Shown in pieces: positions 24,850 through 32,797 of a stretch of 64,000 bases of DNA. Made by a program: the position numbers and the translations under genes. Source of the DNA: an uncultured Geobacter sp. (GTDB lineage Bacteria; Desulfobacterota; Desulfuromonadia; Geobacterales; Geobacteraceae); the NCBI GenBank assembly GCA_903925075.1, contig CAIYDQ010000095.1, forward strand, positions 1 through 64,000, read 5' to 3'. Numbering within the stretch: position 1 is the first letter of the stretch; each line of letters opens with the position of its first letter. Under the pieces are notes generated by a model. It was not told the DNA's origin, searched no databases, and worked only from the letters and a program-made list of their open reading frames with translations.

Positions 24850-26124
24850 ATGAAAATCGATCTGAACCTGCCGGGCAAGATTCTAGACTCCACTGAGAGT
24901 CTCGCTCGAAATCTTGCAGTGATGGTCTGCGTCGTGGCTGCCATCTCGGCTTGCGCCTACTTTCTCAGTCCCTGGCTCCACCTGCTGAGTCTGTCCAAAG
25001 GACTGGAGGCCGTTCTCGCCGCGTCGCTAACCTCCTTTGCGACCTACGCGCTGGCCGCTGCCGCCCACAGAAAGCGTTTTTCCAATGTCAGCTACAACAC
25101 CTGCGAGATACACGAGCGCTGCTCGGCCCAGCATTTGTCGATCAGGGATAACTATCATCAGACCGTGTCCGATCTTTCCCAGTACAACGCCGTGCTCTGC
25201 AACCAACTGCGGGAAGCGATCGGGCAGACTGAGACGGCGGTGCTGGGGGTGGTCGGACGAATGGTGAACATTCACCAGCAATCAAGCTTTCAGGTCAACC
25301 AGATCGGCACTTCTTCCGAAAAAAGCGGCGAGCTGATCGCCATCACCCGTGAGCAGGTGCGCAAAAACCAGCAGGTGATTCAGGCTCTGAACGCCTTCTC
25401 CGACAGCCAGTCCGAACAATTGCGGGGCAACCTCGACCGGATTCAGCGGCTGTCCGACGAGATGGAGCAGATGCGGCCCCTGGTGGACGATATCGCGGAC
25501 ATCGCAGACCGAACCAATCTGCTGGCGCTGAACGCGGCCATCGAAGCGGCCCGCGCAGGGGAGGCCGGCAGAGGATTCGCGGTGGTGTCCGACGCGGTGC
25601 GCAACCTTTCCAACCAGTCCAACAAGGCGGCGCACGAGATCGCCGACCGGATCACGCGGGTGGCCAAGCATGCCGCCGCCGAGACCGAGAACGCCAAGCG
25701 CTCCATCGCCTGCAACGAGGATTCCCAGAAGTTCACCAGTCTGGCCGACAATCTGTCGAACATCGAAGGAAGGTTCAAAACCGCCGCCCTGCACCTGGAA
25801 GAGATCATCAAGGGGATCGACGAGGCCAACGGGGTCATCGTCGAAGAGGTGTCCGTCGTTCTGGGCGAAATACAGTTCCAGGACGTGGTGCGCCAGCGTT
25901 TGGAGCACGTGAACAACGGCCTCGACTATCAGAGCGAATTCGCGCTAAAGACGCTGCACTGGCTGGAGGGAAAGGGAGAGTCTCCCGAGAAGCAATTGAG
26001 CGAGCATCTTGACGAATTGAAGGAGAAGTACGTCATGCACGAACAACTGACGGCCCACAACGCGGTGTTGGGGGTGAGCGCGCCCGCCGCGGGCGGCTCC
26101 AACTTGAAGATCGAGCTCTTCTGA
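24850..26124 (+). CDS. Membrane methyl-accepting chemotaxis protein without a periplasmic sensor
   Basis: This 424-residue protein has two closely spaced hydrophobic segments (about 22-40 and 48-68) with almost no periplasmic loop. A cytoplasmic coiled coil and a signalling tip [20 protein letters not shown] (near 218) follow. The C-terminal part [19 protein letters not shown] resembles the CheZ-like/MCP-like proteins that carry a QFQD(xx)RQ helix, which in CheZ-type phosphatases contains the catalytic Asp/Gln pair. That likeness is inference. The second ATG was chosen for the GGGGGAC before it. The TGA overlaps the ATG of the ParA gene. Confidence 0.85.
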   Translation: MKIDLNLPGKILDSTESLARNLAVMVCVVAAISACAYFLSPWLHLLSLSKGLEAVLAASLTSFATYALAAAAHRKRFSNVSYNTCEIHERCSAQHLSIRDNYHQTVSDLSQYNAVLCNQLREAIGQTETAVLGVVGRMVNIHQQSSFQVNQIGTSSEKSGELIAITREQVRKNQQVIQALNAFSDSQSEQLRGNLDRIQRLSDEMEQMRPLVDDIADIADRTNLLALNAAIEAARAGEAGRGFAVVSDAVRNLSNQSNKAAHEIADRITRVAKHAAAETENAKRSIACNEDSQKFTSLADNLSNIEGRFKTAALHLEEIIKGIDEANGVIVEEVSVVLGEIQFQDVVRQRLEHVNNGLDYQSEFALKTLHWLEGKGESPEKQLSEHLDELKEKYVMHEQLTAHNAVLGVSAPAAGGSNLKIELF

Positions 26125-26915
26125 TGAGCGGCCCGGCGGAAATAGTGGTGGTGACCAATCGCAAGGGAGGCACGGGCAAGACCACGACCTCGGTCAATCT
26201 TGCCGCCGAATGCGCGGCGCTCGGCCAGCGGGTGTTGCTGATCGACATGGATACCCAGGGGCATTGCGCCGTGGGACTGGGGATCGTCCCGGCAAAGGAC
26301 GCGCCCACCGCCCACAGCCTGTTCCTTTCGGCCGAGGCCCGTCTGGCCGACGCGATTCATGCGACCGCCTGGCCCAACCTGGACCTGGTCCCCGCCAATC
26401 CCATGTTCGAGCACGACTCGGGGGCGGGCGAACCGACCCGCTTGGCCGACGCCCTGCGCGGAGAGGGGCTGATCGAGCGCTACGACCTGATCCTCATCGA
26501 TTCACCCCCCTCGCTCGACGGGTTGCTGATGAACGCCCTCTGCGCGGCCAAAAGGGTGCTGGTTCCCTTTGTCCCCCACCACCTTTCCGCGGAAGGGGTG
26601 CGCAGCCTGGCGCGGGTGCTTTTCAAGGTGGCGTCGGGGCCGAACCCCGAGCTGAAGCTGCTGGCGTTTCTGCCGGTCATGCTGGATCGCCGTATCGGGC
26701 AGCACCGAAGCGTCTCGGAGGGGGTGGCCCGCCAGTTCGGACAGGAGCGGCTGTTAACCGGGATCCGCAACGACATCAAGTTGGCCGAAGCCTTTGGCAA
26801 GCGCCGGCCGGTGCGCGCCTACATGCCCGGTTGCCGGGGCGCCGAGGATTACGCCCTGGCCGCCCGCGAGATCGGCGAGCGCTTGGCGGCGCTGGCGCAA
26901 CGAAAACAAACCTGA
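26124..26915 (+). CDS. ParA/MinD-like ATPase of the chemosensory cluster
   Basis: The 263-residue P-loop ATPase has the deviant Walker A KGGTGKTTTSVNLA (near 13-26), Walker A' DMDTQGH and Walker B LILIDSPPS. ParA homologues in che loci (ParC type) place chemoreceptor arrays at cell poles or mid-cell. No parB is next to it, which fits that use rather than DNA partition. It overlaps the MCP upstream by one base and is followed 13 bases later by the receiver-phosphatase gene. Confidence 0.9.
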   Translation: MSGPAEIVVVTNRKGGTGKTTTSVNLAAECAALGQRVLLIDMDTQGHCAVGLGIVPAKDAPTAHSLFLSAEARLADAIHATAWPNLDLVPANPMFEHDSGAGEPTRLADALRGEGLIERYDLILIDSPPSLDGLLMNALCAAKRVLVPFVPHHLSAEGVRSLARVLFKVASGPNPELKLLAFLPVMLDRRIGQHRSVSEGVARQFGQERLLTGIRNDIKLAEAFGKRRPVRAYMPGCRGAEDYALAAREIGERLAALAQRKQT

Positions 26916-26928
26916 ACGAGGAGAATTT

Positions 26929-27708
26929 ATGTTTCCTGAAACCAAGGTGTTGGTAGTCGAAGACGACGAGATGAGCCGGGACATGCTGTCCGCGGCGCTT
27001 GGCGGCAAAGGGGCGCTCTGCACGGCGGCCGCCAACGGCAGGGAGGCCCTGGAGGTGCTCGAATTCAACCCCGACCTCGACGTCGTGCTGTTGGATTTGC
27101 ACATGCCGGTGATGGACGGCTTCGAGGCGCTCGCGCAAATCAAGGGCAACCCGTACTTGAGCGACATTCCGATCATCGTCCTGACCACCGACCACAAGGA
27201 AAAACTGAAGTCCCTCAGGCTTGGGGCTGACGATTTCCTGAGCAAACCGTACAACCTGGAAGAGTTGGAACTGCGCATAAGCAAGCTGGTCGCCTCCCGC
27301 CGCAAGGCGCAAAGCGCCCAGCGGGCCAAGAAGGAATTCATCGCCGTTGAAGTGGCTGGACGGCGGCCTGCCGTTGGCCGCGAAGTTTTCGGTTCTCTCC
27401 CGTCCGAAGTTCGGCGAGAGCCTCTCCGGGGACGCCTATTTCATCAAGCACGTCCACAACGGCATATTTCTCTGCGTGATCGACGCCTTGGGGCACGGCA
27501 GCGAAGCCAACAAGACGGTGGTGACGGCGCTTGCCATCCTGGAGAACTGCTACATGGACGATCTGGCCGACATCGCCGCGACCTGCCACCGGGGGCTCAA
27601 ATACACCCGCGGCGTTGCGCTCGGTATGTGCAGGGTCCGGCTGCAAGAAGGGATCGTCGAGCACCTATCCGTCGGCAACGTGGAATTGCGCGTCTATCAG
27701 GGACTTAA
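26929..27708 (+). CDS. Response regulator receiver, N-terminal part of a frameshifted receiver-PP2C gene
   Basis: Residues 1-130 form a clear receiver (EDDE at 11-14, Asp56 in VLLDLHMPVMDG, TTD switch, Lys in LSKPYN), and a short helix RRKAQSAQRAKKEFIAVE follows. After about position 27345 the frame runs on to 27708 with an Arg-rich, meaningless product, because it overlaps the phosphatase in another frame. The real protein almost certainly continues as the phosphatase at 27347, one frame away. The likely intact gene is 26929-27943. GAGGAGAATTT precedes the ATG. Confidence 0.75.
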   Translation: MFPETKVLVVEDDEMSRDMLSAALGGKGALCTAAANGREALEVLEFNPDLDVVLLDLHMPVMDGFEALAQIKGNPYLSDIPIIVLTTDHKEKLKSLRLGADDFLSKPYNLEELELRISKLVASRRKAQSAQRAKKEFIAVEVAGRRPAVGREVFGSLPSEVRREPLRGRLFHQARPQRHISLRDRRLGARQRSQQDGGDGACHPGELLHGRSGRHRRDLPPGAQIHPRRCARYVQGPAARRDRRAPIRRQRGIARLSGT

Positions 27709-27943
27709 AGAGCAGCACACTATCTGCTTCAACGGCACTCTCGGCATGGAAACCGAACGCTACCATGTTTCCAGCTACCCCTTCACCCCCCAGACCGCCC
27801 TGGTCATGTTCAGCGATGGGATTTCAGGGAAATTCAAGCTTTCCGAGTTTTTACTGGAGAAAACGCCGGTCGAGGTAGCGAGTTACGTCTTCAGGAATTT
27901 CAGCCGAGAATACGACGATGCGACGGTGCTGGTCCTGAAATAA
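27347..27943 (+). CDS. PP2C/SpoIIE-type serine phosphatase, C-terminal part of the frameshifted gene
   Basis: The 198-residue product is an RsbX/SpoIIE-like phosphatase core. Metal-binding Asp residues sit in SLSGDAYF, VIDALGHGSEA, FSDGIS and the terminal YDDATVLVL. These enzymes dephosphorylate STAS-domain proteins. It opens at a TTG without a ribosome site, in the +1 frame relative to the receiver upstream, which suggests that it is normally fused to that receiver. The same operon encodes a STAS-like protein. A two-gene model with overlap is possible but leaves the receiver without a sensible stop. Confidence 0.8.
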   Translation: MKWLDGGLPLAAKFSVLSRPKFGESLSGDAYFIKHVHNGIFLCVIDALGHGSEANKTVVTALAILENCYMDDLADIAATCHRGLKYTRGVALGMCRVRLQEGIVEHLSVGNVELRVYQGLKEQHTICFNGTLGMETERYHVSSYPFTPQTALVMFSDGISGKFKLSEFLLEKTPVEVASYVFRNFSREYDDATVLVLK

Positions 27944-27972
27944 AGCGGGATAGTTGTCGGTGTGTCGGTGGG

Positions 27973-28524
27973 CTAAGCCAGGTGTTCCGCGGTTTCGTTG
28001 CTTTTTCGCAGCCGGGAACTCAGCAGCCTGGCGATCTGCAGCACGAGCTTTCCCCAGATGAGGGGGTAATCCTCGGAAAGTTTCATGAAGTAGCTGCGCG
28101 TCATCACGAAGAGCACCGTCTCGCTGGCGGCGCAGGCAAAGGCCGAACGGGGCTCGCCGTCTATCAGGGCCATCTCTCCCACGGTGTTCTCCGGGCCCAG
28201 GGAAGCGATAAACTGCGCCGGCTTTTTGTCGTCGTTTTGGAAAATGTGGACCCCGCCCGAGCTGATCAGGCACATGAAGGATTCCTCGTCTCCACGATTA
28301 AACACCACGGCGTCTTTGGGACCCCGGTAAGGTATCAGGTAATCGGCGAGCTTGGTCAGTTCATTCGCATCCACGCCCAGAACCTTCGGCCAGTTGTTTT
28401 GCGCCAGCCTGTCGGCCCTCTCGTCCTTTGTCAATTGGAGCTTTTCAAATCCCTGTAGAAATATCAGCCGCTCTCTATGCACCAAAGGCCTCCGCTTGCA
28501 ATCCTGGTTGATTTGCTTTGTCAT
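27973..28524 (-). CDS. Cyclic-nucleotide-binding domain protein
   Basis: The 183-residue product has a single cNMP-binding (CAP_ED) domain at about 55-175, with the phosphate-binding cassette GEMALIDGEPRSAFACA. No DNA-binding HTH follows, so it is not a Crp-type regulator. The N-terminal 50 residues are basic and helical. It is convergent to the chemosensory operon with a 29-base gap and may sense a nucleotide or act as a membrane-associated regulatory subunit. Start uncertain: no good ribosome site is present. Confidence 0.82.
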   Translation of the reverse strand: MTKQINQDCKRRPLVHRERLIFLQGFEKLQLTKDERADRLAQNNWPKVLGVDANELTKLADYLIPYRGPKDAVVFNRGDEESFMCLISSGGVHIFQNDDKKPAQFIASLGPENTVGEMALIDGEPRSAFACAASETVLFVMTRSYFMKLSEDYPLIWGKLVLQIARLLSSRLRKSNETAEHLA

Positions 28525-28787
28525 CGGCAGTTATAAGGGAAAGATTTTGTGATTTCAAGCATTCTTCCCGCGCCGAAGCAATTATCGCCCCCTCCTACAC
28601 CCTCTTTATAGGTAAACTCCCTACCAACTATCGTTGCTCTCAACGATTTCTCCTCATTCTCTTCGCGCGCAGTTGATTTTCGGGATAAATGTTGTATCAG
28701 ACATACTGGCCAAAAAAGCCGGCACCAAGTCCAGCTTGATGTCTCGGGCAACGGTTCAGCGTCATCTGCCCGTGCGATTTGCTTACC
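28525..28787. other. Intergenic region without a supported gene
   Basis: Open frames here (for example 28634-28840) are short, cross into the repeat at 28788, and have no recognisable domain or ribosome site. The region probably holds the promoter of the cNMP-binding protein on the minus strand. Nothing else was recognised. Confidence 0.4.
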
Positions 28788-28853
28788 GTAGGGTGAACCT
28801 TGTGTTCGCCCTGGTTCCAGCGAGCGAAGAGGGCGAATAAGGTTCGCCCCTAC
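28788..28853. repeat. Dispersed palindromic repeat, family B, copy 1
   Basis: An imperfect inverted repeat runs from GTAGGGTGAACCTTGTGTTC to AATAAGGTTCGCCCCTAC, with inner arms GTTCGCCCT and AGGGCGAAT. Three partial copies of the same unit are found at 61483-61592. Confidence 0.8.
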
Positions 28854-28912
28854 CAAATCAAGTCACCGATTCCCCGATTCCTTGATCGAGGCAAACCCCC
28901 GGAGATGCGTCT

Positions 28913-30034
28913 GTGACCATCCTTGTCTGCATATGCGGCATAGCCCTGATCGCTGTGGTTCTTTGGGAAGGCTTCGAGACCATCATCCTGCCGCGCCGGG
29001 TGACCCGACGCTTCCGTCTGACCCGCCTCTTTTACCGGCGCAGCTGGCTCCCCTGGGCTTGGTTGGTGGCATGGTTGCTCCCCGCCCGCCGGCAGGAGAC
29101 CTGGCTGAGCTTTTACGGCCCGCTGTCGCTGCTGCTCCTGCTCAGCCTCTGGGCCGGCGGGCTGATCGTCGGCTTCGCCCTGTTGCACTGCGCCGTCGGC
29201 GCCACCATTTTGAGCCGCGGCGACAGCGCCGGGTTTCTCGCCGACCTTTACCTGAGCGCCACCACCTTCTTTACCCTTGGTCTGGGAGATGCCATTCCCG
29301 GCAACGGCGTCGCGCGTTTTCTGGTGGTGATCGAGTCGGGCATGGGCTTTGGTTTTCTCGCCCTGGTGCTCGCCTACTTCCCGGCGCTCAACCAGTCGTT
29401 TTCCCGCCGCGAGACGAGCATCTCGCTTTTGGACGCCCGTGCCGGATCGCCTCCCACCGCCGGGGAAATGCTGCGCAGGCACGGGCACGAGCATGGCATG
29501 GAGGCGCTCCGGCAGCTCCTTCACGAATGGGAACGCTGGTCGGCGGATTTCCTGGAAGGGCATCTTTCCTATCCCGTTTTGGCCTACTTCCGTTCGCAGC
29601 ATGACAACCAATCGTGGCTAGCGGCCCTCACGGCCATCCTCGACACCTGTGCGCTGGTGATGGCCGGGGTCGAAGGGGCCTGCGAGCGCCAGGCGGAACT
29701 TACCTTCGCCATGACCCGTCACGCGCTGGTCGATCTCTCGCTGGTTTTCAGGAGCAAGCCTCAACAAAGAGACGATCGCCTGTCGCCGGAGCAGTTGGCC
29801 GAGTTGCGGGAAGTTCTGGCGGCGGCGGGGATCAAGCTGCGCGAGGAGGGGGCCGAATTGAAGCTGGCCGAACTGCGCAGGATGTACGAGCCTTACGTCC
29901 AGACGCTCGCCTCCTACTTCAGGTTGGCGGTCCCTCCCTGGGTGAGCGAGCGAAATATGGACAATTGGCAGGCGAGCGCGTGGGATTCGACGCCCACAGG
30001 CAAACAGCCGGTCGGAAAACCGAAGCATTTTTAG
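28913..30034 (+). CDS. Ion-channel family membrane protein (two-TM potassium-channel-like)
   Basis: The 373-residue product has hydrophobic segments at about 3-20, 62-85, 93-115 (pore region) and 120-145. The pore signature TTFFTLGLGD replaces the usual TxxTxGYGD selectivity filter. The C-terminal 220 residues are soluble and helical, with no RCK/TrkA_N nucleotide-binding signature. The start is a GTG with GGAG 9 bases upstream. GLG in place of GYG is known in a number of bacterial channel-like proteins; ion selectivity cannot be told from sequence. Confidence 0.82.
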   Translation: MTILVCICGIALIAVVLWEGFETIILPRRVTRRFRLTRLFYRRSWLPWAWLVAWLLPARRQETWLSFYGPLSLLLLLSLWAGGLIVGFALLHCAVGATILSRGDSAGFLADLYLSATTFFTLGLGDAIPGNGVARFLVVIESGMGFGFLALVLAYFPALNQSFSRRETSISLLDARAGSPPTAGEMLRRHGHEHGMEALRQLLHEWERWSADFLEGHLSYPVLAYFRSQHDNQSWLAALTAILDTCALVMAGVEGACERQAELTFAMTRHALVDLSLVFRSKPQQRDDRLSPEQLAELREVLAAAGIKLREEGAELKLAELRRMYEPYVQTLASYFRLAVPPWVSERNMDNWQASAWDSTPTGKQPVGKPKHF

Positions 30035-30180
30035 CAGTCGGGTATGACAACGGAGCGGGTAGGATGCGGTGAGGTACGAACCGCATCGGTCTGGGAATGA
30101 TGGAGAATGATAACGGAGGCTCGGGAGTTTGGGAACACCCGATGCGCCAAGACGGGGTGCGCCCCTTACCGGAGGTCAGC

Positions 30181-31089
30181 ATGGATACCATACGCAAGAT
30201 CAGCAAGGTCTGGAAGAGCAAAGCGACTATCGAGGGGGCGGGGGTGCACCTGAAGCGCGCCTTTGGCTATTATCAGGTGCCGCTTTTCGACCCTTTCCTG
30301 CTCTTGGACGATTTTCACTCGCCGAACCCGCCGGATTATCTAAAAGGGTTTCCGTGGCACCCGCACCGCGGCATCGAGACCATCACCTACGTGCTGAACG
30401 GCCGGGTTGACCACGGCGACAGCATGGGCAATCAGGGGGTGATCGAGTCGGGCGATGTGCAGTGGATGACCGCCGGCAGCGGCATCATCCATCAGGAGAT
30501 GCCGCGCGGCGACCAAGCCGGCCTGATGTGGGGCTTCCAGCTCTGGGCGAACCTCCCCGCCTCCCACAAGATGATGGCTCCGCGCTATCGAGGCCTGGTC
30601 GCGGCGGAGATCCCGGAGGTGACCTTGCCGGGGGATGTGCGGGTGAAGGTGATCTGCGGCGCGGCCGGGGGCGTTCACGGACCGGTGCGGGACGTGGTGG
30701 TCGATCCCGAGTATCTGGACGTGACCGTGCCAGCGGAGACGACGTTTACCCATCCCATCAAAAGCGGCTATACGGCCCTTGCCTATGTGGTCGAGGGGGA
30801 AGGGTATTTCGATCCGGAGAGAAACGCCTTCTCGCATGAGGTGGTGGGTAACAACTATTTCGATTTTCATCGTCAGTGCGCCTGCAGCGCGGAAAACCTG
30901 ATCCTGTACGGGGACGGCGACGCGGTGACGGTGACGACCCAGGCGCGTCCGGTCCGGTTTCTCCTGGTATCGGGAAAGCCGATAGGTGAGCCGGTAGCCT
31001 GGTACGGTCCCATCGTCATGAATACCCAAGAGGAACTGCGAGTGGCCTTCGAAGAATACGAGAATGGGAGCTTTATCAAGAAACTTTGA
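30181..31089 (+). CDS. Pirin-family bicupin protein
   Basis: The 302-residue protein has the pirin N-terminal cupin with the metal-binding set: His-59/61 region PWHPHRGIETITYVL, the HGD motif, and GSGIIHQEMP with the next His and Glu. The C-terminal cupin (pirin_C) runs from about 170 to 290. Pirins include quercetin-type dioxygenases and redox-sensing regulators; which applies is unknown. The ATG has GGAGGTCAGC upstream; the open frame begins 84 bases earlier without support. Confidence 0.9.
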   Translation: MDTIRKISKVWKSKATIEGAGVHLKRAFGYYQVPLFDPFLLLDDFHSPNPPDYLKGFPWHPHRGIETITYVLNGRVDHGDSMGNQGVIESGDVQWMTAGSGIIHQEMPRGDQAGLMWGFQLWANLPASHKMMAPRYRGLVAAEIPEVTLPGDVRVKVICGAAGGVHGPVRDVVVDPEYLDVTVPAETTFTHPIKSGYTALAYVVEGEGYFDPERNAFSHEVVGNNYFDFHRQCACSAENLILYGDGDAVTVTTQARPVRFLLVSGKPIGEPVAWYGPIVMNTQEELRVAFEEYENGSFIKKL

Positions 31090-31100
31090 ATCAAAACTGC

Positions 31101-31225
31101 TGGCCACGGAGAAAGTCCGAGAAAATCTGAGATAAACCTGCAAAGCGGCAAGCACGGAGCAAGCGGGTAGCGGAGAATCATGCAGCTATCAAGGTTTTCT
31201 CGGATTTATTCAGATTTTCTCCGTG
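31101..31225. repeat. Inverted repeat with CCACGGAGAAA arms between pirin and hydrolase genes
   Basis: CCACGGAGAAAGTCCGAG, followed by AAAATCTGAGATAAA, appears again in inverted form as TTTATTCAGATTTTCTCCGTGG (end near 31223). The arms lie some 60 bases apart and are imperfect. The right arm reaches into the 3' end of the minus-strand hydrolase gene (stop at 31210). It may serve as a terminator region for the two convergent genes. Confidence 0.6.
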
Positions 31226-32088
31226 GCGAATGGTTCGTCTTTCCGGCTGACGAACCGGTCGATGATGGCGAAGGTTTCCACCGGCTTTTCCTCCTGCGGG
31301 TTGTGCCCGCACTCCTCGATCACCTCCAGTTTCGATCCGGGGATGGCGGCCTGCAATCTGGTCCCTTGCGAAAGCGGCACTATCTTGTCGTGGCGCCCCC
31401 AGAGTAACAGCACCGGAAGGCTGAGCTCGCCGTAGCGCGCCGCGATCTGATCCTGATCCGGCGGCACCAGCCGTCGGCAGGTCTCAACCAGCGCCCTCTT
31501 CGCGTCTCGATCACGGTAGCAGGGGGCATAGCGGGCGATGTGCTCGCGGTCTACCAGGCTCTGGTCGTAATAGGCGACTCGCAGCCCGACCTTCACCCAG
31601 GCATCCGGAGCGTAGAGCGCGACGAAGAGCGGCCCGGCCAGCGGCATCCGAAAAACCTCGGCGATAATGGGGAGCCGCTGGAGGTATCCGGGGCCGGCCA
31701 TGATCACCATCGAGCTGAGTAGATCGCTCTTGCCGGCGAGCATCGCCTCGATGGCGGCAAGCAGCACTACGGCCCCGCCCAAGGAATGCCCCACCAGCGT
31801 CACCCCCGAGAGCGACTTTTGTTCCAGGAAAAAAAGGAGCCTTTCGCTGTGCGCCCGGATGGAATAATCCGCTCTTTTGGGCTTGGACGATTCCCCGGAA
31901 CCCAGGAGGTCAAGGAGGTAAAGGGTGTAGCTATCGGCAGGGAACAAAGGCACCAGGTCCGTCCACTCCTCGGAGCGGGAGGCGAGCCCGTGCACCAGGA
32001 CCAGCACAGCCGGGCCGTTTCCGTAGATGCGGTAGCGGAGCGTCTCGTTTGTCGAGATAGTGCATTCATAAAGGGGCAGGTTTTTCAT
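31210..32088 (-). CDS. Alpha/beta hydrolase
   Basis: The 292-residue product has the alpha/beta-hydrolase fold with oxyanion HG (LVHGLASRSEEW), nucleophile Ser in VGHSLGGAV (near 101), Asp in WGRHDKIVP and His in ECGHNPQEE. No signal peptide. The substrate is unknown; ester, lactone or C-C hydrolase are all possible. It ends inside a repeat arm. The gene is divergent from the CYTH gene at 32205. Confidence 0.88.
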   Translation of the reverse strand: MKNLPLYECTISTNETLRYRIYGNGPAVLVLVHGLASRSEEWTDLVPLFPADSYTLYLLDLLGSGESSKPKRADYSIRAHSERLLFFLEQKSLSGVTLVGHSLGGAVVLLAAIEAMLAGKSDLLSSMVIMAGPGYLQRLPIIAEVFRMPLAGPLFVALYAPDAWVKVGLRVAYYDQSLVDREHIARYAPCYRDRDAKRALVETCRRLVPPDQDQIAARYGELSLPVLLLWGRHDKIVPLSQGTRLQAAIPGSKLEVIEECGHNPQEEKPVETFAIIDRFVSRKDEPFATEKI

Positions 32089-32204
32089 GGACGGCAGTGT
32101 AGCAGAAAGAACAGTAAATGGGCCAGCAGTAAGCCGGCAAATTGTGATAGGCTAGCCGCCTGTTGTTCTATTTACCAAGCGAGTCGAGAGGGGAGGATCT
32201 GGAA

Positions 32205-32675
32205 ATGGGCCAAGAAATCGAGCGAAAATTCCTGGTAAATGGCGATGAATGGCGGTCGGGCAAGGTAGCTCATACCTGCCAAGGTTATCTCGTTACCGGC
32301 AATGACACCACCGTCCGGGTCCGGTTGAAGGACGACAAGGGATATCTGACTATCAAAGGCAAGGCCGAAGGGATTAGCCGACTTGAGTATGAGTACGAGA
32401 TCCCGATCGCGGACGCCAAAGATATAATGGATCGTCTCTGCATAAAGCCGCTTATCGAAAAAAAGCGCTACGAAGTCGAGCATCTCGGCATCCTATGGGA
32501 AGTAGATGAGTTTTTCGGGGAGAACGAGGGGTTGATAGTGGCGGAGGTTGAACTCGAATCGGAAGATCAGCAGGTGGAACTCCCTTCGTGGGTAGGTAAA
32601 GAAGTCTCCGACGATAGAAGGTATAGCAACTTGAGCTTGGTCAGATACCCGTTCTCACAGTGGAAGAAAGAATGA
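32205..32675 (+). CDS. CYTH-domain phosphohydrolase (tripolyphosphatase-like)
   Basis: The 156-residue product begins with the CYTH signature EIERKF (Glu4, Glu6, Lys8). Charged strands follow at RVRLKDDKGYLTIKGKA and YEYEIP, with a C-terminal EVELES and DRRYSN. The tunnel-fold family binds triphosphates with divalent metals; short bacterial members are usually tripolyphosphatases or act on organic triphosphates, not adenylate cyclases. The ATG has GGGGAGGATCTGG upstream. ppk1 lies 8 kb away. Confidence 0.88.
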   Translation: MGQEIERKFLVNGDEWRSGKVAHTCQGYLVTGNDTTVRVRLKDDKGYLTIKGKAEGISRLEYEYEIPIADAKDIMDRLCIKPLIEKKRYEVEHLGILWEVDEFFGENEGLIVAEVELESEDQQVELPSWVGKEVSDDRRYSNLSLVRYPFSQWKKE

Positions 32676-32678
32676 ATC

Positions 32679-32750
32679 CTCCCCCCACCCCTGCCCCCCT
32701 CCCGCAAGGGGAGGGGGAGCTCTCGCAAGGGGAGGGGGAGCTCTCGCAAG
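32679..32750. repeat. C-rich dispersed repeat, family C, copy 2, with a 21-bp tandem duplication
   Basis: It starts with CCCCCCACCCCTGCCCCCCT and a CCCTCCC-GCAA-GGGGAGGG hairpin. The 21-bp unit beginning GGGGAGGGGGAGCTCTCGCA then occurs twice in tandem. The repeat is open in the frame of the downstream radical SAM gene and would add a Gly/Glu/Leu-rich leader if translation began upstream, which is unlikely. Confidence 0.75.
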
Positions 32751-32797
32751 GACGCTCCAGCGTCCGATTCCTTGCCATGACCCCAGCGGAGGAAGGA

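Noticed and set aside
32660-32797. Upstream start of the radical SAM gene inside the C-rich repeat
   Set aside because: The leader would be repeat-coded PPPTPAPLPQGEGELSQ-type sequence; no ribosome site, while GGAGG precedes the TTG at 32798.
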